Assembly (NCBI GenBank): GCA_964036665.1
Contig: OZ038526.1
Span: 6,448,001-6,512,000, forward strand
Direction: 5' to 3'
Length of the DNA: 64,000 bases
DNA from: Gordius sp. MW1
Lineage: Eukaryota; Nematomorpha; Gordioida; Gordea; Gordiidae
Shown: piece by piece, positions 36,020 through 46,944 of the stretch
How the letters are laid out: each line of letters begins with the position of its first letter
Numbering within the stretch: the first letter of the stretch is position 1
Program-made: the position numbers and the translations under genes
The notes under the pieces: generated by a model
Databases searched by the model: none
Told to the model about the DNA's origin: nothing
The model's input: the letters and a program-made list of their open reading frames with translations, nothing else

Positions 36020-36340
36020 TCTTGACGTTGAGACTGGAAAAAGCTCTAGCGTCAACAAAAAGGAAGATTTATTCGTATATGCTCATAAACAAGCAAGTAA
36101 AAATGTATTAGGGATAAAAGTCGTACGAAAGGGCACGCAATGGTGAAATGGAGCCATTGTGCCTTACGGGATAAAACAATGCGTTATTCGTTGGAGGGGA
36201 TTAAGGAAGAAATACAATATCAAATGCAATGCGCGGGAAAAGGATTAATGCCTCGTCGAACGCTAAAAACGGAGACCTCACGGCTCCCAAAAACGCATAT
36301 TAAAAACAACCGTATATCATATAATGCATTTAAGTGATGT
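36020..36340 (+). other. Coding-like tail after the six-exon gene
   Basis: Two further plus-strand frames follow: one reaching a stop at 36144-36146 (containing DVETGKSSSVNKKEDLFVY) and one from ATG at 36140 to a stop at 36337 (MVKWSHCALRDK at its start). Composition is balanced, as in the exons before. They could be an alternative 3' exon, a second small gene or a 3' UTR; no splice pair joins them convincingly. Confidence 0.3.
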
Positions 36341-37043
36341 GTAAATAAGTGTGTGTTGATATATCTATAAAGTTGTTGTTGTATTGGTGTAAAGTGTATT
36401 AATATGAGACGGGCATTCCATCTAAGTCCCTTAGTTTGAATAAGGAATTTTCGTTTTTATTTCCACAATCATTATCTTCACCCTTAACATTTTTACCCGG
36501 GTGTTGCTTGAGGTGGCATGATTTGAAAAATGTGAAAATCTTAATCTGAATCTTAACAAATGACATCGTTTGGCAGTTGAAAAATAGTTGATTTATATTT
36601 AAACCAATGCTCATTAAAAATGTATAACGCAAAGAAATATATGTGGGGAAGTGCAAACGCAAAGATAAAACAACCTCATTGTCTATAGCGCAAGGGTGAA
36701 AAAATATACGCGATAAACTATCCGGTAATACATATCAAATTCGTAATAAACGCGAAAATAAGAATCTCACGATGAATCGGGATCAACCGGGCCCCGTGAT
36801 AAACCGGACCCTTAAATACAATAATACTGGGAGAGGTGTGTAAAAAATCAAAAACTTCGAGGACGACGCAATAAACAGCGAAGTGGATAGGGCGTGGTTA
36901 TTGGAGATTGTGTGTAAGGATGATGAGAGATTAATGAAAGAGAGTTATAGCCCACTCGGTTGAATAAATACGGTGAACAAAGTTGCGTGTTAAGTGACGG
37001 AGCGTTTAAACGTGGTTTCAGTGTGGGAGGAAGGGTGATCAAA
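36341..37043. other. Convergent intergenic region
   Basis: Lies between the 3' ends of the six-exon gene (+) and the HMG20-like gene (-) and probably contains both 3' UTRs. No paired repeat ends seen. Confidence 0.4.
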
Positions 37044-40000
37044 TTACGAGAGGCCTTCCATGTCAAAAATTTTGGAGATGGCCTCTCTGACGGAAGACAG
37101 ACTGCAAGACGTGCTGGAAGAACTGAGGGACGGCAACTCGTTGAGGTTGGGTTCGTGTCCGGCTCGACCGCCGTGCGGAATAGCCCCCGTATCGGGGAGA
37201 GGTGTCCCTTGAGCGGCGGCTCGGCTCAAGTGGTTGAGGTAATGTTCCAAGTTGTCGGAGTTTAGAGGAGCACCGAGCACGTTTCCCGGGCCTATCGATT
37301 GCAGATATTTACCTGGATTAAATGTCAGTGGAAAATAATTATTGTTAGGCGATTTACATATTATAAAACTTTGGGCCTTTAAATGATCGGAAATAACCTT
37401 TTTAGCATCTTAATTTATGCACTGTTTAAATCTTTAAAAACACGGTTTAACAAGAAAAATCGGCCGGCAAACTGTTTGCATAATTTAATAGGCTTGGCGG
37501 TGAACACGAAACAAAAACTAGAGACACATTTACATGTCAAGAATTTTAAATATTGGCTCACAAAGTTGCTAAAAACAGCGATTTTAGCGTTTTCAAACGT
37601 CAATAATTGCAAATAAACGGTAAAAGTTTACCTTTATCTGATTTATAAATAATGGAAAGAGGTAGTATCCCTTAAATCATTGTTAATTCAATGCACATCA
37701 AACATAATTAGAAATTGAAACATAAAAGCCAACTTTATTTTAACTATAAAACACAAATAAAAATCCAAAGGTGCAGTGTCATCAATTTGATATTTTTAAT
37801 CCTTTCATAAACAATGTTAACATGGTCGATAAAAAGTCTAACTATTAAAATTCTCAAGAATAAACAACAACGCGCACTTAATACCCAATGTTGAAGGGAA
37901 GAGAGATCAACCTAAAGTCTGGGGCAATTTGTCAATTTAAAAAGATAGGGATAAGTTAATTTATTTACCAACTTTGACAGCATTCAAAAACTTGACGTAT
38001 AGAAACTAAAAATATATTTGTATTCGCATTAAAAAAACTCTACCATTAACAAACATTTGCCGGTTGATTTTATAAGTTCATTATTTGTTGATTAGTGTAA
38101 TTTTATTGACTATCAATGCTAAATTTGCATTTGTTTAAAAGTGTATATGCCCCAAATAGACATAATATTAGTATTACCCTATAGCCTTTAGTGACAAAAA
38201 ATATTTTGAGGCTACATATAGTCAGTATTTTGAAATATCATTTATGATGTATTGTAATATTAAGAGAAACATTTATTATCCCTTAAAAACTATTTTCACC
38301 TCTGTATGCATTACATTATTTTGAAACACTATTCTGACACAAAGTGAAAATTACATAGCATCAAGTCAAGTTCATTGCCTTAAACTTCAAACTATATATC
38401 TTTCAAACCCACTTTTAATAAATGGTTTAAAATGTATGTGAGGCAGGATTAAAAACCCTAAAGCTTGCTTTGGGTTGGAGAAGTTTCAAAAAAATCCACC
38501 AAACAAAATATCTTAGTTTTTATATAAAAACTTGCAAGATGCAGGAAGGTCCTGAAAGAACTCTGCTCTACCTAGCTAAACAATTCCCACACAACTCAAT
38601 TGTCACAAACACACCACACCTGATAAATGGGAAGAAACGTCGGGGGGAACGTTGGCACCGACAAACGCCTCAACCACCCTGGCTTTGAAGGGGTCCACTT
38701 CCCGTTGCAACCGAGACACTTGCACCGTGGTTCGAGCTTTGTCGTGCCCGTACCGAGTTATATCGTCACCCAAAAATTCGACCGTCTTAGAGAGCGTGGC
38801 CGCCTCGATCTCTTTCCCCTTCAAACGATCCCGCAATTCTTGCGCCTGCATTTCTCTCCCTGATATTATTAGCACGGCAAATTTAAAGCCAATGAGAATT
38901 GCAATATGGGATAATTAATTGGCTCAAAGAGATTGCGAGTTGCATTAAACGATAATTGACATTCACGCATAGAAGTATATGCCATTTACCGTTGAGCGAC
39001 TAGGTGTAAAAATAGGTAGCGATGTTAGGAAATCGCGCAGATTTGTAAGTCCAAGCGTTTTGATATGACCACTTATTAAAACACAACGCTAAGTGAAATC
39101 CTAATTATGGGTGTAGTACATTTTTCAAAAGCAACGTCAGGCGCCTTATAACTCGTCTCAAGCATTTAGTTGGGACCAACATTGGCTCATTTATACATAA
39201 CCTATTGTTAAAAAGTGTCATAATATAGCATAATTGATTTTGAAAAACACAAAGTTGCTCGAAAGCGGCACTTTATAGTTGTGAAAACTTTTATATCAAA
39301 ATATCAGCAAGAGAAACACATTTATTAGACACATCACTAGAGCCTTGCAAAATGAAATTTCATTGGCCCAAGCCCGGCCCGACACTTATTAAATTTTGCC
39401 CCAGCCGAGCCCAAACTTTTTTTTCAAGCCCGATTCAACTTTTTTGAAAAGTAAATATGTAAAGAATTTTATTCAAATTACCACCCTCACCTTTCATTAA
39501 AATAAAAATATTTTACCTCCTCTAAATAGCCTACTCAAGAATTAGTGAAAAGTTTTAAACATTCTATTGTCTTGGGCCGGGCTTGACCCATCAGGCCTGA
39601 CCTGAGCCCGAGGCCCAATTAAATTTTAATTTTGGCCAACCCAGCCCAACTTGCAGGGCTCTACACATCACAGGGCAGAAATAATTTAAGCATAATTTAA
39701 TAATTTGGGATGTGGGTTGCAAATATTATAAGAATTTATAAGGAGCCAATAAAAAATTGAATCAACAAGGTTTTAATGCTAGTTGGCATGTGCAGAGTAT
39801 TTTATTGAGAGAGGGGCAAGGTTTTTAAATCCCTCTCTCTAAAAATTATAAGTGTATGTACATATTACCAATCTAGTGGTGAGGTGTGCTTTATAAATGA
39901 GGATGAGATAATTTTAAATTATTCGACAACCATATGGAATAAAAAAATTAAGCTTATTAAGTTTGCAAAAACATCTCAATATAAAATTAGAGCTTTCATG

Positions 40001-40963
40001 ATGCCCATAACTACCAAAGTCAATGTTTAACCCAATAAATAGATTGATAATTAACTCAAAAATTATCAAATGTTTGAGAGAGATCTAAATAATTAATGCT
40101 TTTGCTCTATAAAATAATGTGTAAATCACTTTTGTTGTAGTCCATGAACTCCGATGTAAATATAGGGAAGTCAAAATGTGATTGATTGTTGGTGGGATTG
40201 AGTTTGTGTTTTTTACCCATATCTCTGTGCCCATTCAGTTGTTTAATTTTGTGTACACGTGATGATTCATTTTTTTTCTACACAAATTTATATAAAATGA
40301 CTTTTATGTATGGTCAATTAATTTACTTTGGTATGCTTTCCATTTGGCAAAGAGGGTGAAGTTTTTATGCTTGAAAACTTGTCTATATCAAAAAATATAT
40401 TTAGTTCATATATAAATACCAGGTAGATAAGGTTTGGAAGTTTCTTTCTGTTCCTTGAGTAGGATCTGGTAATTTTTATAGGCTTCTGTTTTTTGATATG
40501 CCTCAAACTCTTTGACATATTTTTCATTTTCTTCCTTGGCCTCATTAAAGTATTTCTAATTAAATAATATCTTAAATTAAATCACACAAAAAATATAGAA
40601 ATATTTGGAATAAAAATGTTGAATAACAAACTCAATTTGACCTTCCTAAATAAAAACTCTAACGATTATACAGTAATTAAATTATTCATAACAGATATAT
40701 TGAAAACATACCTTTTGTTAGAATATTTTTAATTAAAACTAAGAATTAATATATATCATTAATAAAACGCAGATAAAACTGTTAACCTCTTTTTTCTCTG
40801 GAGGCAGAGCATTCCAATTACTACTCATAATTTTTAATAAATCCCTGCTAGGTAAGTTAGGGTGACGTTGTTTTGCCTCTTCTCGATAATCATTAAGATA
40901 ACGCAAATAACCAGTCAAGGGCTTTACAGGAGCGTTGATATCTTTAGGAACCTTTCCCTTTGG
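37044..40963 (-). CDS. HMG20: HMG20A/HMG20B-like HMG-box protein, 5' end missing
   Basis: Four minus-strand exons join in phase: 40963-40787, 40555-40420, 38859-38620 and 37312-37044 (stop TAA). The first encodes most of an HMG box (APVKPLTGYLRYLNDYREE, then SSNWNALPPEKK). The second completes it and gives FEAYQKTEAYKNY, close to the EQYQKTEAYKVF signature of HMG20A and HMG20B. The third is a charged coiled coil (REMQAQELRDRLKGKEIE). The fourth has NLEHYLNHL and SVREAISKI, matching the conserved C-terminus. In other animals these proteins bind DNA with the HMG box and join the LSD1-CoREST chromatin complex through the coiled coil. About 35 residues before the coiled coil are missing, so an exon may be unseen in the 1560-bp intron. 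The last exon could instead start at 37291. A possible upstream exon ends at 41711 (KETKQKF, phase 0). Confidence 0.85.
37441..37613 (+). repeat. Dispersed repeat, copy 2 (see 8682)
   Basis: Matches 8682-8843 over about 165 bp with small gaps (CACGGTT, GGCAAAC-GTTTGCA, GCGGTGAACACGAA, TTGCTAAAA-CAGCGATTT). It lies in the last intron of the HMG20-like gene. Open frames on both strands here simply reflect the repeat. Confidence 0.6.
39330..39671. mobile_element. 326-bp hAT MITE with perfect 8-bp duplication
   Basis: The element spans 39338-39663. The left end TAGAGCCTTGCAA and right end TTGCAGGGCTCTA form inverted repeats, and CACATCAC flanks both sides (39330-39337 and 39664-39671). Subterminal GCCCGGCCCG motifs and the TAGAGCC-TGCAA terminus resemble the left end of the hAT element at 17879, which may be of the same family. 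It lies in the long intron of the HMG20-like gene and encodes nothing. Confidence 0.9.
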
Positions 40964-42044
40964 CTAATAATATAATAAATTAATATTTAAGTTGCAAAAC
41001 CTGGAGATTAGCAATCCCTTTGCCATCGGTCATCCTAAGTTGAATGAATGTTAAAATAAAATCGGGCCATAACCTAGTTCTTTTCGGTACTGAAAGACTG
41101 GCATCTAATGTCGCTATGTGTTTTCAATGACTGACTTTAAATTGGCTCAGTATTAATAAAACCTTAATGAACTGAAACATGTTCGTTAAGCTAGGTTTTT
41201 ACCTCGTTCATTTATTCATTAGGAAGACAATTAAATTTTTTTTTAAACGGAAAATTATTAAATTATTTGTTACTGCAAAATTCATTATATGACCTCTATA
41301 CTTTGTTGGGCGACTACAAGTAATTAGTAGCCGATATATATGTATCATTAATCATTCTCAGTGAAGAAAAAATTAGTTTTAGTGTTTGTACATTTTTATA
41401 ACTTATACTCACAAAAATTTATGCGAAAATTAATGAAGTTAATTAATTAATCTATTAGCTAGTGTACGATAATTTTTTGAGTGAAACTTAAGCTATGGGT
41501 TTTGTATAATCAAGCAGCTAGTCTTAGTCTTAAGAAACTAGGTAGTAACATAAAATATACGTTTTAAAGATATCTCCTGGAGACCATTAATAGCATTTTT
41601 CATAAAAATGAATAAAAACTCTGTTACTATATTTTAAAAACAATGATTTATCACATGATTCTATTAATTCAATCTCGTTTTCAAATTAAAAATTAAGTTA
41701 TGGCTTATACAAATTTCTGTTTCGTCTCTTTTAGAGGATCTATAGTAAGATCATCCTTTATTATTATAAATGGCAAGAGTTGATATGCTTGACAAATTTC
41801 GTATCTTTTTCATTAAATTAAAAAAGTTAATAGACTTCGTCTTATAAATATTTAGTTACAATGTCATTAAAGTTGTTAGATAGATGTGGGGCGGGAGTGT
41901 AAGAGATGAAGAATGGGAGAGAGAGATGTGTTAGTAATAAGCGCGTGTGTAGTATGAACTCTAATGTATTCCGTTTCCCAGAAATAGTGGGACAAATTTT
42001 GATAAGGGGAAGGTGTTCACAAAAACGCGAAATATTAATTATAG
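40964..42044. other. Upstream region of the HMG20-like gene
   Basis: Expected to hold its 5' exon(s). A minus-strand stretch ending at 41711 before GTATAAG encodes DDLTIDPLKETKQKF and joins in phase with the HMG-box exon, but it is short and its acceptor is not certain. No promoter motif is assigned. Confidence 0.3.
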
Positions 42045-42049
42045 AGTTG

Positions 42050-43791
42050 TGTGGTGTTCCACGTTGGTTTTATTAGCTGATTTGTTATTCGTTATTTGTT
42101 CCCCCCCCCGCTTACTTGTTTTAATATCTTTTCGATTGGCTTTTACCACTAGGATAAATATAGATTTTATTACCCATCTCGAGCGAGCGATTTTAATTAT
42201 CATCTCGTTATGGTTGATTATTATATTGAATTAAGATCGTTATTTTATTAACATGATTTAGAAAATATATATGATTACCTCGATATCGCTCGTAGAAAAA
42301 TGATTATTATATTTTTGGTGTGTCGATAATAATAAAGGAAGGAAAAATGTAGAAAACTTATTTTCGTGTATTTTTTTGTCGTCGCGTCTTTAGATTAGAA
42401 TTAATAAATAAGACGATAGATCGTTAATAATCCCTTCGTATTCATGGGATAACAAATTGGCACCGGAAATGTTGGAAATCGAACCACTTCGCCGGATTAA
42501 AAAGCAATCGACCCACGTACTAAAACAATCGAACCACTCCATAATTCGGAAATATTGGGAGACGGAGGAAGAAAACAATTCCTTCGAACAATACCGCAAA
42601 CATAATTCAGTAGAAATTTCAATAAGTCTGAGAACAGATGGCAGAATTCTTCGAACGAATGAAAATCCCGAAACTGATTTAAATCAAGAAATCAATTATG
42701 CAGAATCATCCTTAACTAATTCTCAAGGCCTAAATTCTTAATGTGCCGCTAAAATGTTATTGTAAGACAGAATTATGCACTTGATTTATTTACATATATT
42801 AATTATATGACGATTATCTTGTTAACCAATATTAAAACAACCCCCCTCGCGTTTTCTTTGATTATTACTTGGCAGTCTGCGTATTTTGCTTAAAATTAGA
42901 AAAGGGTGGCGAGAGATGATTATTTTGATTATTTAAAGATGGCAATTTATAGTTTAGGTATTAAATAAAAGTAAAACGGTACAGCCTTTGTGAATTTAGT
43001 ATTGATTAATTATACTTTTGGTTGCGACTGTTGCTCGGTGCGTTACAGAGCTGGGACAGAAAGTCCGCTAGCCATGACGTACCCTTTTTATCGCTGAGTC
43101 GATCCGAGGGCAAAGGTCATAAACTGGCACTAGATGTCAGACGATAAATTATATTAATGGGCTAAATTTCAGAAAATGTTTGGAAATTATGTTGGTTATA
43201 CTTATACCTATAGTTTGTTTGAACTTTGTTTAAAAGAATAAGGTAAATCGCCACCTCGACCTAATTCCGCCTCAGTCTTTAAATGGTTTTTAACAACACT
43301 GAAACCCCTATACCTTTATCGGAACGGCAGGACTTTAAGTCTTTGACTTCTCGATAAAGGGGGAGGTGTGGTGTTCCACGTTGGTTTTATTAGCTGATTT
43401 GTTTTTCGTTATTTGTTCCCCCCCCCGCTTACTTGTTTTAATTATCTTTTCGATTGGCTTTTATAGGATAAATATAGATTTTATTACCCATCTCGAGCGA
43501 GCGATTTTAATTATCATCGCGTTATGGTTGATTATTATGTTGAATTAAGATCGTTATTTTATTAACATGATTTAGAAAATATATTTGATTACCTCGATAT
43601 CGCTCGTAGAAAAATGATTATTATATTTTTGGTGTGTCGATAATAATAAAAGAAGGAAAAATGTAGAAAACTATATATATCTCTAAACTTAATTTCGTGT
43701 ATATTTTTTTCTCGTCGCGTCTTTAGATTAGAATTAATAAATAAGACGATAGTTCATTAATAATCCCTTCATATATCAATGGGATTACAAA
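42050..43791 (+). mobile_element. Short LTR retrotransposon, non-autonomous
   Basis: Two direct LTRs, 42050-42456 and 43367-43791, start TGTGGTGTTCCACGTTGG and share most of their length. The right LTR has extra sequence near 43670-43695. After the left LTR comes TTGGCACCGG, a primer-binding-like site, and before the right LTR comes the polypurine tract AAAGGGGGAGG at 43356-43366. AGTTG at 42045-42049 and again at 43792-43796 fits a 5-bp target duplication if the LTR ends in ACAAA. The interior is only about 900 bp and has no reverse transcriptase, so the element depended on another element's enzymes or has lost its middle. Confidence 0.85.
42457..42741 (+). CDS. Short open frame inside LTR element
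   Basis: A frame of 94 codons starts at the primer-binding site and ends with TAA at 42739. It lacks a convincing ATG near its start. The peptide is charged (KKQSTHVLKQSNHS) and may be the first part of a gag-like frame left by internal deletion. No conserved gag motif, such as a zinc knuckle, is visible. Confidence 0.35.
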   Translation: MAPEMLEIEPLRRIKKQSTHVLKQSNHSIIRKYWETEEENNSFEQYRKHNSVEISISLRTDGRILRTNENPETDLNQEINYAESSLTNSQGLNS

Positions 43792-46546
43792 AGTTGTCTT
43801 CTTCTTCTTTATCAATTCGTATGTCCCACATTCGTGGGTTTTTTTTATCAGTTTCTTCCATCTAGCTCGTGTTAGAGCCATATTGGGATCGATCTTCTTA
43901 TTGAGCATAACTTTGTCCACTTGCCCTTTCCAGGTACCACGAGGTCGACCTCTTCCTCTTTTTCCCGGCACTTCCATGTCTAGTACTATTCGATTGACGT
44001 CACTTGCATTTCTTCTCAAGATATGCCCATACCATCTTAGCCGATTTTTGTTAATATAGTCGGCTATTGGCTGAATACCCATTTTTTCTCTAAGACTTTC
44101 ATTCGTCATATGGTCCAACTTTGTGTATCCCAAGCTCCAGCGTATCATTCTCATTTCCGTCGCTTGTAATAGTTTTTCTTGGGTCGCATTCAAGGCCCAT
44201 GTTTCACTTCCGTAGAGTAAAACCGGTCTTACGATAGATTTGTAAGCTTTACTCTTCAACCATATTGGCATCTTCTTGTCACACATTACACCGGATACGC
44301 TACGCCATTTTAACCATCCCTTCTGAATTCTTGCATTAACTTCTTTCGCACAACCTCCCTCTTGATGTAGCATCGAGCCGAGGTACGTAAACTTGTCAAC
44401 TCTTGGGAATTCAATTGTTCATTCATCGATTGTGTGCCTTCTGCGTTCATCTCCATGTATACCGTCTTTCGGTCATTGACTTTGAGCCCATATCTAGCCA
44501 AACGTTTCGACCACTTATCGGCTTCTTCAAATACGATATCCTTCTTTTCCTCGCATAATACTATATCATCGGCATATAGCATACACCAAGGGGATGGCTT
44601 CTGTAAGTCCCTCGTTATCGTGTCTATAATAACGTTAAATAGAAACGGACTTAGGGCAGAACCTTGGTGTAAACCAATATTGACCTGAAAGGGCTTAGAC
44701 TCTCCAACTGTCGTTCGAACGCACGATGTTGAGGCTTCATAGATGTTTTCGATTAGCCGTACATATGCATCCGAGATGCTCTGTCTTCTCAAGCACCACC
44801 AAATCAATTCGCGGGGAACCGTGTCATATGCTTTCTCCAAGTCTATGAAGACCATGTGTAGATTCCTTCTTTTTTCTCCATACTTGTCCATAACTTGTCT
44901 TAGGGCGAAGATCGGGTCGATTGTGGATTTACCGGCCACAAAACCAAATTGGTTAGTCGATATGTCCACCTCCGTCTTCAACCTTGCTACTAAGATTCTT
45001 TCCATCAGTTTCAAGGAGTGGCATGTCAGCTTGATGCCTCTGTAATTACTACAATCTTGAGGGTCTCCTTTCCCTTTGAATATGGGTATGATCGTGCACC
45101 CCGACGTCACGACCCTTGGCCAATTTGTACATAAGCTTGTCACCCCCTCTTTGATCGAGTTTGTTGGCCATCTCTGTGTAAGCCGTATTTTTCGCTATGG
45201 CAACCGCCTTCTTCGCAGATCTTTTTGCCTCCTTATAATCTTGATAATCCTCCGACTTTTTTGATATATGCCACCGCTTATATAGCGCTTTCTTGGTTTC
45301 GATGATGTTTCTAACGGATTGGTCCCACCACCATAGTTCTCTATTCAGAGCTTTGCCCCCTTTGGTCTGCCCTAACACCTGGATGGCCGTTTCTTTTAGA
45401 TGAGCGGTGATCATTGTCCAATTGTCGTTCACGTTCCGTTCCATAGTCTTGGCATTAAACAGCGTAGAGGCTTTCTGATGGTATTTTTCGTTTGTTGTCG
45501 TATCCTTAAGCCTTTCGTACCTAATTCGGGGCTCATAAACTTTTCTCCTTTCGGGGAATATTCTTCTTTCAAGATTCATGACCAGTGGCCGATGTTGCCT
45601 GGCGATTTTTTCTCCCGGTATTACTTTGCAGTCCTTAATCGTCCATAAATCTCTTCGTCGTATAAGCAGATAATCAATTTGACTATAATGCTTACCACTT
45701 CTGTACGTCACGATATGTTCTTCACGTTTCTGAAAATAAGTGTTAACGATCGCCATGTCATATGCTTGGGAAACTTGTAAAAGTCTATCCCCTTCCTTGT
45801 TCTTCATGCCATGCCCATGTCCTCCATGATTTCTTTCGTAATTTTGACGATCTTTTCCCACGTGGGCGTTGAAGTCTGCCCCAATAATTAGCCTCTCCTC
45901 CTGTCGTATTCCTTGTATTTCTTTTTCCAATGATTCGAAGAAGGTGTCTTTTATGGATTCCAAACACCCAATTTGTGGTGCGTAGCCACAAATAACGGTT
46001 AAGAGGCCACCTTGATCTGCGATCTTAACCCACATCAACCTATCTGAGCATCTTTTGACTTCAACAACCTTGTCCTTGAAGAATTCGCTGAGAACGATAC
46101 CGACCCCGTTTCGACCGGTGACCCGCTATAAAATAGCTTGTAACCCTCTCCTAGCTCTCGTGCCTTCGTTCCGTTCCATCTCGTTTCCTGTAGGCAAGCG
46201 ATGTGTATCTTTCTTCTTTTGAGCATCTGTGCGACCTCAATGCTTTTCCCCGTCAGCGTGCCCACGTTCCAGCTTGCTACCCGTAATTTGTCCACAACTA
46301 GATTCCTTAACCGCCTTCGTTGTGAGTCAGGCGGTAACCCTTGTAAATTTTTCGCATTGCACGGGCGGATGATGCACTGCGCGTCGTTTGGAGAGAACGC
46401 CCTAGCTTTCTTTTGTTGCACTTTATTAGAAACTGTCATAATTTGGAAAAGGTTTTTTTAAAGCCGGTTTCCCACCTGACGCCAACCCTCCACTTTTTGC
46501 ACACGGACTTGGGACCGTCGTTGGTAGTGTTGATTACAAAAGTTGT
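43783..46546 (-). mobile_element. RTE-like LINE, copy A, with 15-bp target duplication
   Basis: The element spans 43798-46531 on the minus strand. GATTACAAAAGTTGT occurs at 43783-43797 and 46532-46546, a perfect 15-bp duplication typical of LINE insertion. The 3' end on the minus strand is a short AAGAAGAAGAAG tail rather than poly-A, as in RTE-clade elements. It inserted at the 3' edge of the right LTR of the neighbouring element, so it is younger than that element. Confidence 0.9.
43800..46500 (-). pseudogene. LINE copy A endonuclease-reverse transcriptase, frameshifted
   Basis: From the minus-strand 5' end: an APE-type endonuclease (WNVGTLTGKS, CLQETRWNG, GADFNAHVGKD, SQIDYLL), a linker, then the reverse transcriptase (NYRGIKL, FIDLEKAYDTVPRE, GLHQGSALSPFLFN, MLYADDIVL). 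The C-terminal region has LLYGSETWAL and GKRGRGRPRGTWK. The two Asp residues of the YADD box are intact. The frame changes at about 46040, 45100 and 44340. Compared with copy B about 320 bp is missing between linker and reverse transcriptase (B positions of about 48218-48535), which removes the early reverse-transcriptase region. The encoded enzyme would nick the target and copy LINE RNA in place; this copy cannot make it whole. Related elements fall in the RTE clade. Confidence 0.85.
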
Positions 46547-46944
46547 AACAAAAACAAATAAATGTACCTAAAGATGAAACTTTAACCTACAAAATATATA
46601 ACTATTTTACTAAATATTAAAAATGCCGTGGCAATATAGTCTCAAAAAAACTTAAAATGGGCATCTTTGACACCTTCAACCTAGTTTGTCTAAAAATAAG
46701 TAATTGTGGAAAAAAACAAAAAATAGATTATTTTCCAGCGCAAAATTCTTTATCAAATTTATTCATCTGATTGCAGGATGTAATCACCAAGTCAATATTT
46801 GTAGAGCTGTGTTATTTTATACTTTTTAACCCACAGTTTTATTTAATTTAAATGATATAAAAGTTTGTGACGTTATTAAATGAATATTTAAACTATTATT
46901 GATTTTCCTAGATTGAATTTGATACAACAATTGATTTGAAAAAC
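46547..46944. other. Spacer between LINE copies
   Basis: About 400 bp of AT-rich DNA separating two same-strand LINEs; nothing recognised. Confidence 0.5.

Noticed and set aside
44434-45648. Plus-strand frames opposite the LINE
   Set aside because: They are shadows of the minus-strand endonuclease and reverse transcriptase.
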